Below are positions 9,902 through 18,724 of a stretch of 64,000 nucleotides of DNA, piece by piece. The stretch is from Gammaproteobacteria bacterium. Lineage in GTDB: Bacteria > Pseudomonadota > Gammaproteobacteria > Burkholderiales > Burkholderiaceae_C. The notes below the pieces were generated by a model, which did not search any database, was not told the DNA's origin, and worked only from the letters and a program-made list of their open reading frames with translations. How positions within the stretch are numbered: position 1 is the stretch's first letter; every line of letters starts with the position of its first letter. Made by a program: the position numbers and the translations under genes. The stretch spans positions 62,001 through 126,000 of the forward strand of contig JAHJWB010000010.1 in assembly GCA_018828125.1 (NCBI GenBank), read 5' to 3'.

Positions 9902-10473
9902 TCGCACGGTTCGCGGGCGCGTGCGGGGTGCTGGCGGTGGCCCTCACGGCCACGGCGCTACCCGCTGCGGCGCAGCAGGTGCCGCCCCCGTCGTATGCGA
10001 GTTTTTCCGAGCGCCTGCCCTGCGTGCACCGCATTGGCCGGTGTTTTGACGCGACCATTGGCGGCAAGCCGGTGGAGGTAATTGCCGACAAGGCCGAATT
10101 CGACAAGCTCAAGGCCCTGCTGCAGACGCTGAACAACCATGTGCGTGACGTCCACTGGATCGTGCGCGAACCCGTGAAGGGCACCCTGGCGCTGGAAGTG
10201 GAAACCCGTGCCAACACGCTGGGTTTGCCACTGGTGGGCGATGAGAAGGAAGAGCCCGATGTCACCGGCTATGCCCTCGACGGCCAAGATTTGGAAAGCG
10301 AATCGGAGCTGGTGGCGCAGCAAAGCGTGCGCGTGAATGGTCAGCCGGTGGTGACGCAGCAGGAAACGCTCACACAAGACTTTTTGCCACCGGGCCGTTA
10401 TGCCTTCGCCATCAAGTATCTGGGCCGCAAGAACTGGGATCGCAAGTGGGTGTTTCTCACCGTAGTGAAGTGA
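9898..10473 (+). CDS. exported protein of unknown function
   Basis: A 191-residue protein that I do not recognise. It begins with a GTG that overlaps the hisF stop. Residues 1-25 form a clear Sec-type signal peptide ([20 protein letters not shown], then PAAAQQ with an AxA cleavage site near residue 24). The mature part has two cysteines close together ([11 protein letters not shown]), is rich in charged residues, and ends in a hydrophobic beta-like segment (KWVFLTVVK). It is probably periplasmic. Placement in a biosynthetic operon does not by itself suggest a histidine role. Confidence 0.8.
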   Translation: MIARFAGACGVLAVALTATALPAAAQQVPPPSYASFSERLPCVHRIGRCFDATIGGKPVEVIADKAEFDKLKALLQTLNNHVRDVHWIVREPVKGTLALEVETRANTLGLPLVGDEKEEPDVTGYALDGQDLESESELVAQQSVRVNGQPVVTQQETLTQDFLPPGRYAFAIKYLGRKNWDRKWVFLTVVK

Positions 10474-10480
10474 AGCCTTG

Positions 10481-10527
10481 ATAAAAAAAGGCTCTAGCGC
10501 TTGATGGGTAAGCGTGGGCAGCTATTG
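10481..10527 (-). repeat. AGCGCTT hairpin repeat, copy 2 (reverse flanks)
   Basis: This copy lies just after the exported-protein gene. The left flank AAAAAAAGGCTC and right flank GGCAGCTATTG match the reverse orientation, while the loop GATGGGT reads as in forward copies. The right stem arm is eroded (AAGCGTGGG instead of AAGCGCTAG), so pairing is weaker than in intact copies. It stands about 85 bases before copy 3, which has the opposite flank orientation. Confidence 0.75.
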
Positions 10528-10613
10528 TCCTTGTAGTTTTTGTCGCCCTGGTGTGGCACGGCCCTCGGTGGTCGACGGCACTGCTGCCATGCCCCATTTT
10601 CTTGTTGCTCTCT

Positions 10614-10672
10614 ATTTTTGATAGCTATCAGCGCTTACTGGATAAGCGATAGAGGCCAAAATGGCCTCAAAT
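10614..10672 (+). repeat. AGCGCTT hairpin repeat, copy 3, upstream of hisI
   Basis: Forward copy: TGATAGCTATCAGCGCTT on the left, loop ACTGGAT, AAGCGATAGAGGCC on the right. The right end carries AGAGG (10651-10655), five bases, then ATG at 10661. That ATG is in frame with hisI, 21 codons upstream of the conserved HisI start. Confidence 0.85.
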
Positions 10673-10723
10673 CACCTCGCCCCGCATGGAGGGCGGTCAT
10701 TCAAATCACCGACAATTCCGCGC

Positions 10724-11113
10724 ATGAACTGGCTCAACGAAGTGAAATGGGACGCGCAGGGCCTGGTGCCTGTGATTGCGCAAGAGCAGGGCACGGGCGA
10801 CGTGCTGATGTTTGCGTGGATGAACCGCGAGGCCCTGCAGAAAACGGCAGAACTCGGCCGCGCCGTGTACTTCAGCCGCTCGCGCAAGAAGCTGTGGTTC
10901 AAGGGCGAAGAATCCGGCCATGTGCAGACCGTGCACGAGATCCGCCTGGACTGCGACAACGACGTGGTTCTGCTCAAGGTCACCCAGCTCGGCCATGAAC
11001 CCGGCATCGCGTGCCACACGGGCCGCCACAGCTGCTTTTTCAGCGTGCTCAAGGACGGTGCCTGGAGTGCCGTCGACCCGGTCTTGAAAGACCCTGAATC
11101 CATCTACAAGTAA
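10724..11113 (+). CDS. hisI: phosphoribosyl-AMP cyclohydrolase
   Basis: HisI opens the adenine ring of PR-AMP in the third step of histidine synthesis. The 129-residue protein has the metal-binding aspartates in RLDCDND and the zinc cysteines in [13 protein letters not shown]. The conserved N-terminus [10 protein letters not shown] supports the ATG at 10724, but no Shine-Dalgarno precedes it. An in-frame ATG at 10661 lies inside the upstream hairpin repeat and has a good AGAGG at ideal spacing. It would add 21 residues. Both starts may be used. Confidence 0.95.
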   Translation: MNWLNEVKWDAQGLVPVIAQEQGTGDVLMFAWMNREALQKTAELGRAVYFSRSRKKLWFKGEESGHVQTVHEIRLDCDNDVVLLKVTQLGHEPGIACHTGRHSCFFSVLKDGAWSAVDPVLKDPESIYK

Positions 11114-11118
11114 GAGCC

Positions 11119-11493
11119 ATGAGTTCAAACGATTCCCTGGCGCGCCTGGCGGCCATCATTGAAAGCCGCAAGCCCGTGAATGGCGGCGACCCGGACAAAA
11201 GCTATGTCACGCGTCTGCTGCACAAGGGGCCGGATGCGTTCCTGAAGAAGATTGGCGAGGAGGCCACTGAAGTCGTCATGGCGGCCAAGGATGTGGACCA
11301 CGGCGCCGACAAGTCCAAGCTGGTCTATGAGGTGGCCGACCTGTGGTTCCACTCCATGGTGGCGTTGGCCCACTATGGCCTCACGCCCCAGGATGTGCTG
11401 ACCGAACTGGAGCGCCGCGAGGGCACCAGCGGCATCGAAGAAAAAGCGTTGCGCAAGGCTGTTGCGCGGTCCACTGAGGAAGGGTCCCCATGA
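11119..11493 (+). CDS. hisE: phosphoribosyl-ATP diphosphatase
   Basis: HisE removes pyrophosphate from PR-ATP, the second pathway step. The 124-residue all-alpha MazG-like fold is marked by [15 protein letters not shown] and [15 protein letters not shown], whose acidic residues bind magnesium. It is a separate gene from hisI, as is common in betaproteobacteria. It overlaps the next small membrane protein by four bases (ATGA). Confidence 0.96.
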   Translation: MSSNDSLARLAAIIESRKPVNGGDPDKSYVTRLLHKGPDAFLKKIGEEATEVVMAAKDVDHGADKSKLVYEVADLWFHSMVALAHYGLTPQDVLTELERREGTSGIEEKALRKAVARSTEEGSP

Positions 11494-11876
11494 ACGACAT
11501 CATCGATGTGCAGAGCAATGAGCAGAAGGCCCAGGGCCTCAAGAACATCGGCTGGGTCAGCTATGTGCTGCACCTCATTGTGGCCGTGGGAGCCGTGCTG
11601 CCGGGTGCGCAGGCCAGCGCGCTGCTGCTGGTCATTGCGCTGGTGATCGATCTGGTCAAGCGTGGCGATGCCGAGGGCACCTGGCAGGCCAACCATTTCT
11701 CATGGCGCATCCGTTCGGTCATCTGGGCGGGGGTTTTGTATGTGGTGACCTCTCCCTTGTGGCTGTTGTTGATTGCGCCGGGCTGGATCGCCTGGGGGCT
11801 GATCTCTTTGTGGTTCCTTTATCGCATCGTGCGTGGCATGCTGGCCATGAGCAAGAACCAGGCGGTGGATGCCTGA
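11490..11876 (+). CDS. small membrane protein, DUF4870-like
   Basis: A 128-residue inner-membrane protein with about three to four hydrophobic helices (roughly residues 22-37, 40-56, 77-95 and 98-115). The soluble N-terminus precedes [15 protein letters not shown]. It resembles the DUF4870 group of small polytopic proteins of unknown role. Overlaps at both ends (ATGA with hisE, eight bases with the patatin gene) place it in the his transcript. No function is claimed. Confidence 0.75.
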   Translation: MNDIIDVQSNEQKAQGLKNIGWVSYVLHLIVAVGAVLPGAQASALLLVIALVIDLVKRGDAEGTWQANHFSWRIRSVIWAGVLYVVTSPLWLLLIAPGWIAWGLISLWFLYRIVRGMLAMSKNQAVDA

Positions 11877-12942
11877 GCCCCTGCCGCCGTTGCCATTGCA
11901 GCCCCAGCTGCAGCCGTTGCGCCGCCTGAACCTGGCCCTGCAGGGCGGTGGCTCTCACGGCGCGCTCACCTGGGGCGTGCTGGATGCGTTACTTGAGGAC
12001 GGACAGTGGCAGTTTGACGGGGTGAGCGGCACCAGTGCGGGCGCCATGAACGCGGTGGCCATGGCCCACGGCTTTGCCAAGGCTGCTCACGAGCACAAAG
12101 ACCCCCACGAAGCACACCTGGCCGGTTGCGCACAGGCGCGTGCGACGCTGGCCCGGCTGTGGGAGGGTGTGGGCACACTCGGCAGCCTGATGTGGGGCTC
12201 ACCCCTGTCGGCCGCCAACCCGATGATGGGGATGATGCGCCAGTGGTTGTCGCCATACCAGACCAACCCGCTCAACATCAACCCCCTGCGCCGCCTGCTG
12301 GAGCGTGAGGTGGATTTTGAGCTGTTGTGCTCAGCGCACCGTTCCCATACTGCCTTTCAGGGACCCAAGGTGTTTGTGTGTGCCACCAATGTTCGCACCG
12401 GGCGCGGGGAAATCTTCTCAGGCCCGCGGCTGAGCGCTGACGCTGTGATGGCATCCGCCTGCCTGCCGATGCTGTTCAAAGCCGTAGAGATCGATGGCCA
12501 ACATTACTGGGACGGCGGCTATTCGGGCAATCCGGCATTGCACCCTCTGATTTACCAAACCGAGACCTCTGACGTCTTGCTGGTGCAGATCAACCCCATC
12601 GAACACCTGGAACTGCCGCATTCGGGCCAGGAGATCATGGAGCGCATGAACGAGGTCACCTTCAACGCCAGCCTGCTGGCCGAGTTGCGCGCCATTGAGT
12701 TCGTGCGCCGTTTGTTGGCCGAAGGCAAGCTGGATGCGCGCCGTTACAAAAGCGTGCGCATGCACCGCATCGATGGTGGTGCAGTGCTGGCGCCTTTTGG
12801 TGCTGACAGCAAGACCCGCGCTGATATGTCTTTTGTGCGCAAGCTGTTCGCCCTGGGCCGCACGGCGGGGCAGCAATGGCTGCATGCGCACCGCAAGGAT
12901 GTGGGTGTGCGGCCCACCATCAAGATCGCTGACAATGCGTGA
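11869..12942 (+). CDS. patatin-like phospholipase
   Basis: A 357-residue patatin-fold lipid acyl hydrolase. The oxyanion glycines (ALQGGGSHGAL), the nucleophile elbow GTSAG (serine near residue 53) and the catalytic aspartate in YWDGGYSGNP are all present, so it should be active. No signal peptide or beta-barrel domain is seen, pointing to a cytoplasmic enzyme rather than a secreted toxin. It is translationally coupled to the small membrane protein upstream and ends the his-linked gene string. Confidence 0.88.
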   Translation: MPEPLPPLPLQPQLQPLRRLNLALQGGGSHGALTWGVLDALLEDGQWQFDGVSGTSAGAMNAVAMAHGFAKAAHEHKDPHEAHLAGCAQARATLARLWEGVGTLGSLMWGSPLSAANPMMGMMRQWLSPYQTNPLNINPLRRLLEREVDFELLCSAHRSHTAFQGPKVFVCATNVRTGRGEIFSGPRLSADAVMASACLPMLFKAVEIDGQHYWDGGYSGNPALHPLIYQTETSDVLLVQINPIEHLELPHSGQEIMERMNEVTFNASLLAELRAIEFVRRLLAEGKLDARRYKSVRMHRIDGGAVLAPFGADSKTRADMSFVRKLFALGRTAGQQWLHAHRKDVGVRPTIKIADNA

Positions 12943-12989
12943 AGCTCCCTGTGTCGCCTGCGTCGCCTTCGCCCTCAGGGCGGCGCCAC

Positions 12990-13017
12990 CCGCGGCCTGG
13001 CAAAGCCAGTTCCGCGG
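12990..13017. terminator. hairpin after the patatin gene
   Basis: The nested inverted repeat CCGCGG-C-CTGGC, loop AAA, GCCAG-TT-CCGCGG lies 47 bases after the patatin stop codon. It would fold into an 11-base-pair stem with a small bulge. No U-run follows directly, so it may stabilise an mRNA 3' end or help Rho-dependent ending rather than act as a classical terminator. Confidence 0.4.
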
Positions 13018-13106
13018 CGGCACCTGTTTTGGGCGCGCCGGTTTCAATGGCTTGCGGGCCAAGCGGCGCCCGGTTAACTGTTAACTTCGTACTGACATTT
13101 TTTTCC

Positions 13107-13463
13107 ATGCACGATCCGAACTGCCTCTTCTGCAAAATCATCGCAGGCCAGATTCCTTCGAAGAAGGTCTACGAAGACGAAGAAATCTTCGCCTTCCACG
13201 ACATCCACCCCTGGGCTCCCGTGCACTTTTTGATGGTGCCCAAGGTGCATGTCCCTTCGATGGCGCAGGTCACCGACGAACATGCGGGGGTGTTGGGGCG
13301 CATGATGGCGCTGGCGCCGAAGCTGGCGCTGGAGCAGGGCTGCAACCCGTACCCGGAGGGTGGCTTTCGCGTCGTGGTAAACACGGGACTTGAAGGGGGC
13401 CAGGAAATCCACCACCTGCATGTGCATGTGATGGGAGGCCCCCGTCCGTGGCTCAAAGGCTGA
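13107..13463 (+). CDS. HIT family nucleotide-binding protein
   Basis: A 118-residue histidine-triad protein of the HinT group, which hydrolyses nucleoside phosphoramidates. The catalytic triad is clear in EIHHLHVHVMGG, and the N-terminus CLFCKIIAGQIPS carries a CxxC of the zinc-binding type. It has no signal sequence. The ATG at 13107 was chosen because the upstream frame lacks family similarity. Two GTTAAC palindromes at 13073-13085 lie just upstream and could belong to its control region. Confidence 0.93.
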   Translation: MHDPNCLFCKIIAGQIPSKKVYEDEEIFAFHDIHPWAPVHFLMVPKVHVPSMAQVTDEHAGVLGRMMALAPKLALEQGCNPYPEGGFRVVVNTGLEGGQEIHHLHVHVMGGPRPWLKG

Positions 13464-13569
13464 ACCAGGCTGACGGGTTGTGCAGGGACATTCCCGCAGT
13501 TCTGCGTGGGCTGTGAACTCCTGTCACGCCCCCCGTCTAAAATGATTGCAATTCGTTAGGAGATATTCC

Positions 13570-13806
13570 ATGGGCTCTTTTTCCATCTGGCACTGGCTGA
13601 TCGTGCTGCTGATCGTCGTCATGGTTTTCGGCACCAAGAAGCTCAAGAACATGGGCTCCGATCTCGGGGGCGCCGTCAAGGGCTTCAAGGACGGCATGAA
13701 GGACGGTTCGGCCGACGCTGCAGCCACGCCACCCGCTGGCCAGGTTGCCAACAGCCAAGCCGCTGACAAGACCACCATCGATGTCGAAGCCAAGCAAAAA
13801 AGCTGA
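13570..13806 (+). CDS. tatA: Sec-independent translocase subunit TatA
   Basis: TatA forms the size-variable pore of the twin-arginine export system. The 78-residue protein has a single N-terminal membrane helix ([15 protein letters not shown]), the conserved hinge [14 protein letters not shown], and an amphipathic helix followed by an unstructured tail. A Shine-Dalgarno (AGGAG) precedes the ATG. A TAAAAT box at 13538-13543 may be its -10 element, though no good -35 is seen. It is followed by tatB and tatC. Confidence 0.96.
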   Translation: MGSFSIWHWLIVLLIVVMVFGTKKLKNMGSDLGGAVKGFKDGMKDGSADAAATPPAGQVANSQAADKTTIDVEAKQKS

Positions 13807-13853
13807 TCGGCTTTCCACATTGGTACCCGCATTGGCTTGGTGTTTGATCTCCC

Positions 13854-14324
13854 ATGATTGATATTGGCCTGTCCAAGATGGCGTTGATCGGCGCGGTGGC
13901 ATTGATTGTCATCGGGCCTGAGAAGTTGCCTCGCGTGGCCCGCACGGTCGGCACACTGCTGGGCAAGGCGCAGCGGTATGTGGCTGATGTCAAGTCCGAG
14001 GTCAACCGGTCCATGGAGCTTGATGAGCTCAAGAAAATGAAGGACACGGTGGAAGGTGCTGCACGGGATGTGCACAACTCCATCCAGACCAGCGCCAGCG
14101 AGTTCGAAAAGGACTGGTCAGAGGCCACGGGTACCGCCAGTGATGCCAATGCAGCCCTGCAAGACCAGTCGGCAGTGGTGCCGGCCTACAAACACCCAGG
14201 CAAAAACTGGCGCCTCAAGCGCGGCGCCATGCCCCAGTGGTACAAGTCCAAGAGCGGCGTACGTACCAAGGCGCAATCTGGCGCGGCCCGTGTGGCCCGT
14301 TACCGTCCCCAAAAATTCCACTGA
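13854..14324 (+). CDS. tatB: Sec-independent translocase subunit TatB
   Basis: TatB works with TatC in recognising twin-arginine signal peptides. The 156-residue protein begins with a short membrane helix ([22 protein letters not shown]) with the GPEKLP hinge that separates TatB from TatA. A long amphipathic helix follows (about residues 25-75), then a basic tail (YRPQKFH). It lies between tatA and tatC. Confidence 0.96.
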   Translation: MIDIGLSKMALIGAVALIVIGPEKLPRVARTVGTLLGKAQRYVADVKSEVNRSMELDELKKMKDTVEGAARDVHNSIQTSASEFEKDWSEATGTASDANAALQDQSAVVPAYKHPGKNWRLKRGAMPQWYKSKSGVRTKAQSGAARVARYRPQKFH

Positions 14325-14389
14325 TGCAGCAGCCAGCAGCGCCCTGCGCGCTGTGCGGGCGACGATCCTGACGCCCACGAAAACCCAAC

Positions 14390-15184
14390 ATGTCCGAAAC
14401 CCCTTCCAAAGAAGACGAGCTGGCCGGCAGCGAGCAGCCGTTTGTTCAGCACCTGATGGAGCTGCGCGACCGGATGGTCAAGGCCATCATCGCCATCGGC
14501 ATTGCGGCGGCGATCCTGTTCTTCTTTCCTGGCCCTGGCGAGCTGTACGACTTTCTGGCAGCGCCTTTGGTCGCCCACCTGCCCAAGGGGGCCACGCTGA
14601 TTGCCACCTCTGTGATCTCGCCGTTCATGGTGCCGCTCAAGATTTTGCTGATGGCAGCCTTTTTGCTGGCGCTGCCTTTTGTGTTGTGGCAGGTGTGGGC
14701 ATTTGTGGCCCCTGGCCTTTACTCGCATGAGAAAAAGCTGGTGTTGCCGCTGGTCATCTCCAGCACACTGCTGTTCTTCATCGGCGTGGCTTTTTGCTAT
14801 TACATGGTGTTTGGCCAGGTGTTTGCGTTTATTCAGAGCTTTGCACCCAAGAGCATTACCGCCGCGCCAGACATTGAGGCGTATTTGAGCTTTGTGTTGT
14901 CGATGTTCCTGGCGTTTGGCCTGGCTTTTGAGGTACCGATTGCGGTTGTGGTGCTGGCCCGCATGGGAGTGGTCAGCGTCGAGAAGCTCAAGGAGTTTCG
15001 CGGCTACTTCATTGTGCTGGCGTTCGTGATTGCTGCCATCGTGACGCCGCCGGACGTGGTCTCCCAGCTATCGCTGGCCATACCCATGTGCATACTTTAT
15101 GAAGTGGGCATCTGGGCCGCGCAGCTTTTCATCAAGCACACCAAGGCACCGGAAGAGAGCACCGAGACCGCATCTAATCCCTGA
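14390..15184 (+). CDS. tatC: Sec-independent translocase subunit TatC
   Basis: TatC is the polytopic receptor for twin-arginine signals. The 264-residue protein has six predicted membrane helices. The N-terminal QPFVQHLMELRDRMVKA motif contains the conserved HLxELR, and F-P-G-P-G-E-L follows the first helix. Likely substrates in this window are DctP, the Rieske protein PetA and the lytic transglycosylase. A hairpin repeat lies directly after its stop. Confidence 0.97.
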   Translation: MSETPSKEDELAGSEQPFVQHLMELRDRMVKAIIAIGIAAAILFFFPGPGELYDFLAAPLVAHLPKGATLIATSVISPFMVPLKILLMAAFLLALPFVLWQVWAFVAPGLYSHEKKLVLPLVISSTLLFFIGVAFCYYMVFGQVFAFIQSFAPKSITAAPDIEAYLSFVLSMFLAFGLAFEVPIAVVVLARMGVVSVEKLKEFRGYFIVLAFVIAAIVTPPDVVSQLSLAIPMCILYEVGIWAAQLFIKHTKAPEESTETASNP

Positions 15185-15192
15185 TCGTGGGG

Positions 15193-15254
15193 GTTTGATG
15201 GTCAAAATGGTCTCTAGCGCTTATCTGGCAAGCGCTGATTGCTATCATTTTATG
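15193..15254 (-). repeat. AGCGCTT hairpin repeat, copy 4 (reverse), after tatC
   Basis: A full reverse-complement copy: left end TTTGATGGTCAAAATGGTC, stem TAGCGCTT and AAGCGCT, loop ATCTGGC, right end GATTGCTATCATTTT. Here loop and flanks agree in orientation, unlike copies 1 and 2. It lies between tatC and the convergent protease gene. Confidence 0.8.
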
Positions 15255-15421
15255 GTAAATCAACCCACTCAGCTTTGACTGTGCTGGCGGGTTGGGCGCA
15301 TACCCCCGAAAACTGGCGCGCTCCCATCGCCAGTACCACTGCGGAACCGGCTTTGCCGGGCTGCTGGAGGCGGTTAACCTCCGGGGAAAGCCGCGAAGCG
15401 GTTCAGGGGGCTTCTGCTCCC
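15255..15421. other. intergenic stretch with GC-rich inverted elements
   Basis: This non-coding stretch sits between tatC and the convergent DegS-like gene. It holds short inverted elements: CCGG-CTTTG-CCGG near 15350, GAGG-N7-CCTC near 15370 and GCGAAGCG near 15395. On the minus strand the sequence reads like a degraded GC-rich dispersed element. From memory, comparable CCCCTGA...CGCTTCGCGG sequences occur between genes in Acidovorax relatives. No open reading frame is supported. Confidence 0.35.
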
Positions 15422-16570
<1,149 letters not shown>

Positions 16571-16846
16571 GGTATGGGGGAGTGACTCAAGGGCAGGGGC
16601 GTAAAACGCGGTTTCGCCGTACGGCGGCTATAGCGGGATTGTCGCTGAATGGCTTGCCCACCCGCGATCAGGGGCTTGCGAGGCGCAGGCAGCCAGATGT
16701 TTTTGGAGAGGGTGCCCCTTAAATTTGTTTAACTTTTTTTGCCACTTTCATCATTTTGCCGATGGTGTAAACCCTGTAGGGCGCCCGCTAGCGATGCCGA
16801 CAATGAAATTGCAACAGTAGATTGCATCAACATCACGGAGACATCT

Positions 16847-17965
16847 ATGACGCATAGCAACACCTCGCGCCGACGCAGCCTGCTTAAGGGAGCCGCCATT
16901 GCGGCAGGCGCCCTGAGCGCACCCATGGTCGCCACGGCGCAGACGACCACGAGTCTGCGCTTTCAGAGCACCTGGCCTGCCAAAGACATCTTTCACGAGT
17001 ACGCGCTGGACTTCGCGAAAAAGGTCAATGACATGGCCAGCGGTCGCCTCAAGATCGAGGTGTTACCTGCGGGCGCGGTGGTGCCAGCGTTTCAGCTACT
17101 GGAGGCGGTTGCCAAGGGCACGCTTGATGGCGGACACGGTGTGGTGGCCTACCACTATGGCAAGAACTCTGCGTTGGCATTGTGGGGCTCCGGACCTTCT
17201 TTCGGCATGGATCCCAACATGCTGCTGGCCTGGCACAACTACGGCGGCGGCAAAGAGCTGCTGGAAGAAATCTACAAAAGCCTGAATCTGGATGTGGTGT
17301 CGTACCTTTATGGCCCGATGCCCACGCAGCCATTTGGCTGGTTCAAGAAACCAATTGCCAAAGCCGAGGACATGAAGGGCGTCAAGTTTCGCACCGTGGG
17401 TCTGGCGGTGGACATGTACACCGACATGGGCGCCGCGGTAAACCCGTTACCTGGCGGCGAAATCGTGCCCGCGCTGGACCGCGGACTGATCGACGGTGCC
17501 GAGTTCAATAACGCATCGTCCGACCGCCTGCTGGGCTTTCCGGATGTGGTCAAGAACTGCATGCTGCAAAGCTTTCACCAAAGTGGCGAACAGTTCGAAA
17601 TCCTGTTCAACAAAAGCAAGCTCACTGCGCTGCCTGCAGAACTCAAATCCATCATCGACTACGCAGTGCAGGCTGCCAGTGCCGACATGAGCTGGAAAGC
17701 GATCGAGCGCAATAGCAAGGACTACGACGAACTCAAGAAGCAGGGCGTCAAGTTCTACAAGACACCGGATGCCATCTTGCGTGGGCAACTGGCAGCGTGG
17801 GACAAGATCATGGCCAAAAAAGGCGGAGAGAACGCCATGTTCCAGAAGATTCTGGAATCGCAAAAAGTGTTCGCGCAGCGCGCTGGCCAATGGCAGAACG
17901 ACTACACCGTGGACTTCAAGATGGCCTACAACCATTACTTTGGGCGCGGCGCCAAGAAGAGCTGA
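16847..17965 (+). CDS. dctP: TRAP transporter solute-binding protein, DctP type
   Basis: A 372-residue periplasmic binding protein of the DctP family, which captures organic acids for a TRAP transporter. The signal peptide begins SRRRSLLKGAAIAAGAL, a good twin-arginine motif, followed by cleavage near ATAQ. The mature part contains the typical GVKFRTVGLAVDMY and GGEIVPALDRGLIDGAEF, the region of the substrate-anchoring arginine. A GGAG precedes the ATG at 16847; a longer frame starting at 16739 is unlikely. The substrate cannot be told from sequence. A strong terminator separates it from dctQ. Confidence 0.92.
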   Translation: MTHSNTSRRRSLLKGAAIAAGALSAPMVATAQTTTSLRFQSTWPAKDIFHEYALDFAKKVNDMASGRLKIEVLPAGAVVPAFQLLEAVAKGTLDGGHGVVAYHYGKNSALALWGSGPSFGMDPNMLLAWHNYGGGKELLEEIYKSLNLDVVSYLYGPMPTQPFGWFKKPIAKAEDMKGVKFRTVGLAVDMYTDMGAAVNPLPGGEIVPALDRGLIDGAEFNNASSDRLLGFPDVVKNCMLQSFHQSGEQFEILFNKSKLTALPAELKSIIDYAVQAASADMSWKAIERNSKDYDELKKQGVKFYKTPDAILRGQLAAWDKIMAKKGGENAMFQKILESQKVFAQRAGQWQNDYTVDFKMAYNHYFGRGAKKS

Positions 17966-18057
17966 AGGGCTGCGGCCCCTTGGGGGCAGTGCAGTGGGGG
18001 CCCCGCGCCGTGCACGTTGATGTGCGCGTCCACGCGGCGACCCGCGCTGTAATGCCC

Positions 18058-18084
18058 ATGGGCGCCAACCGGCGCCCATTTTTG
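18058..18084 (+). terminator. intrinsic terminator between dctP and dctQ
   Basis: A perfect nine-base stem (ATGGGCGCC, loop AACC, GGCGCCCAT) is followed by TTTTTG. It sits after dctP and 20 bases before dctQ. Partial termination here would give more binding protein than membrane subunits, a common arrangement in binding-protein-dependent transporters. Confidence 0.75.
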
Positions 18085-18103
18085 TGTTTTGCCTAGGGTA
18101 GCC

Positions 18104-18724
18104 ATGCAAAAATTTTTACTGGCCGTCGACCGGCTCTCGACCTGGTTCGGCAAGGCCTGTGCCTGGAGTGTGATCGGCCTCACTGCGCTGATCACCTGGG
18201 AGGTGTTCTCCCGGTATGTGCTCAACACGCCGCATGCCTGGGTGCTGGACGCCCAGATCATGCTATATGGGTTTCTCTTCATGACCGCAGGCGCCTACAC
18301 GTTGGCCAAAAGCGGCCATGTGCGGGGCGATGTGCTGTACGGGTTTTTTCAGCCGCGCACGCAGGCCTGGATTGATTTGCTGCTGTACATCCTGTTCTTC
18401 TTGCCGGGCATCGTCGCGTTGACTTATGCGGGCTGGTACTTCTTTCAGGATTCTCTGGGCATGCGGGAACAGACCTTCAACGCCGACCCGCTGCCGGTGT
18501 ACCCGTTCAAGTTCGTGGTGCCGCTGGCCGGCGCCTTCTTGCTGCTGCAAGGGGTTGTGGAAATCATCCGCTGCGTGATTTGCATCCGTACCGGCGAATG
18601 GCCGCGGCGCGAAGGCGACGTGGAGGAGGTGGACGTCGACAAACTCAAGCAGATGGTGCACGTCAAAGACGCGGACATTGACGCGCTGGACAGCCTTGTT
18701 GTGCAGAAGAAAGGCGGCCAGTAA
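18104..18724 (+). CDS. dctQ: TRAP transporter small permease, DctQ type
   Basis: A 206-residue inner-membrane protein with four predicted helices (about residues 18-38, 52-70, 90-110 and 135-158). ITWEVFSRYVLNTPHAW is the hallmark of the DctQ family. A charged C-terminal tail (VEEVDVDKLKQMVHVKDADIDALD) extends into the cytoplasm. Its TAA stop shares a base with the ATG of dctM, so the two permease subunits are coupled. The start at 18104 is supported by MQKFLLAVDRL. Confidence 0.92.
   Translation: MQKFLLAVDRLSTWFGKACAWSVIGLTALITWEVFSRYVLNTPHAWVLDAQIMLYGFLFMTAGAYTLAKSGHVRGDVLYGFFQPRTQAWIDLLLYILFFLPGIVALTYAGWYFFQDSLGMREQTFNADPLPVYPFKFVVPLAGAFLLLQGVVEIIRCVICIRTGEWPRREGDVEEVDVDKLKQMVHVKDADIDALDSLVVQKKGGQ

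Noticed and set aside
16739..16846. longer start for dctP
   Set aside because: The twin-arginine signal peptide begins at 16847 with a GGAG upstream; the extension would destroy a normal export signal.
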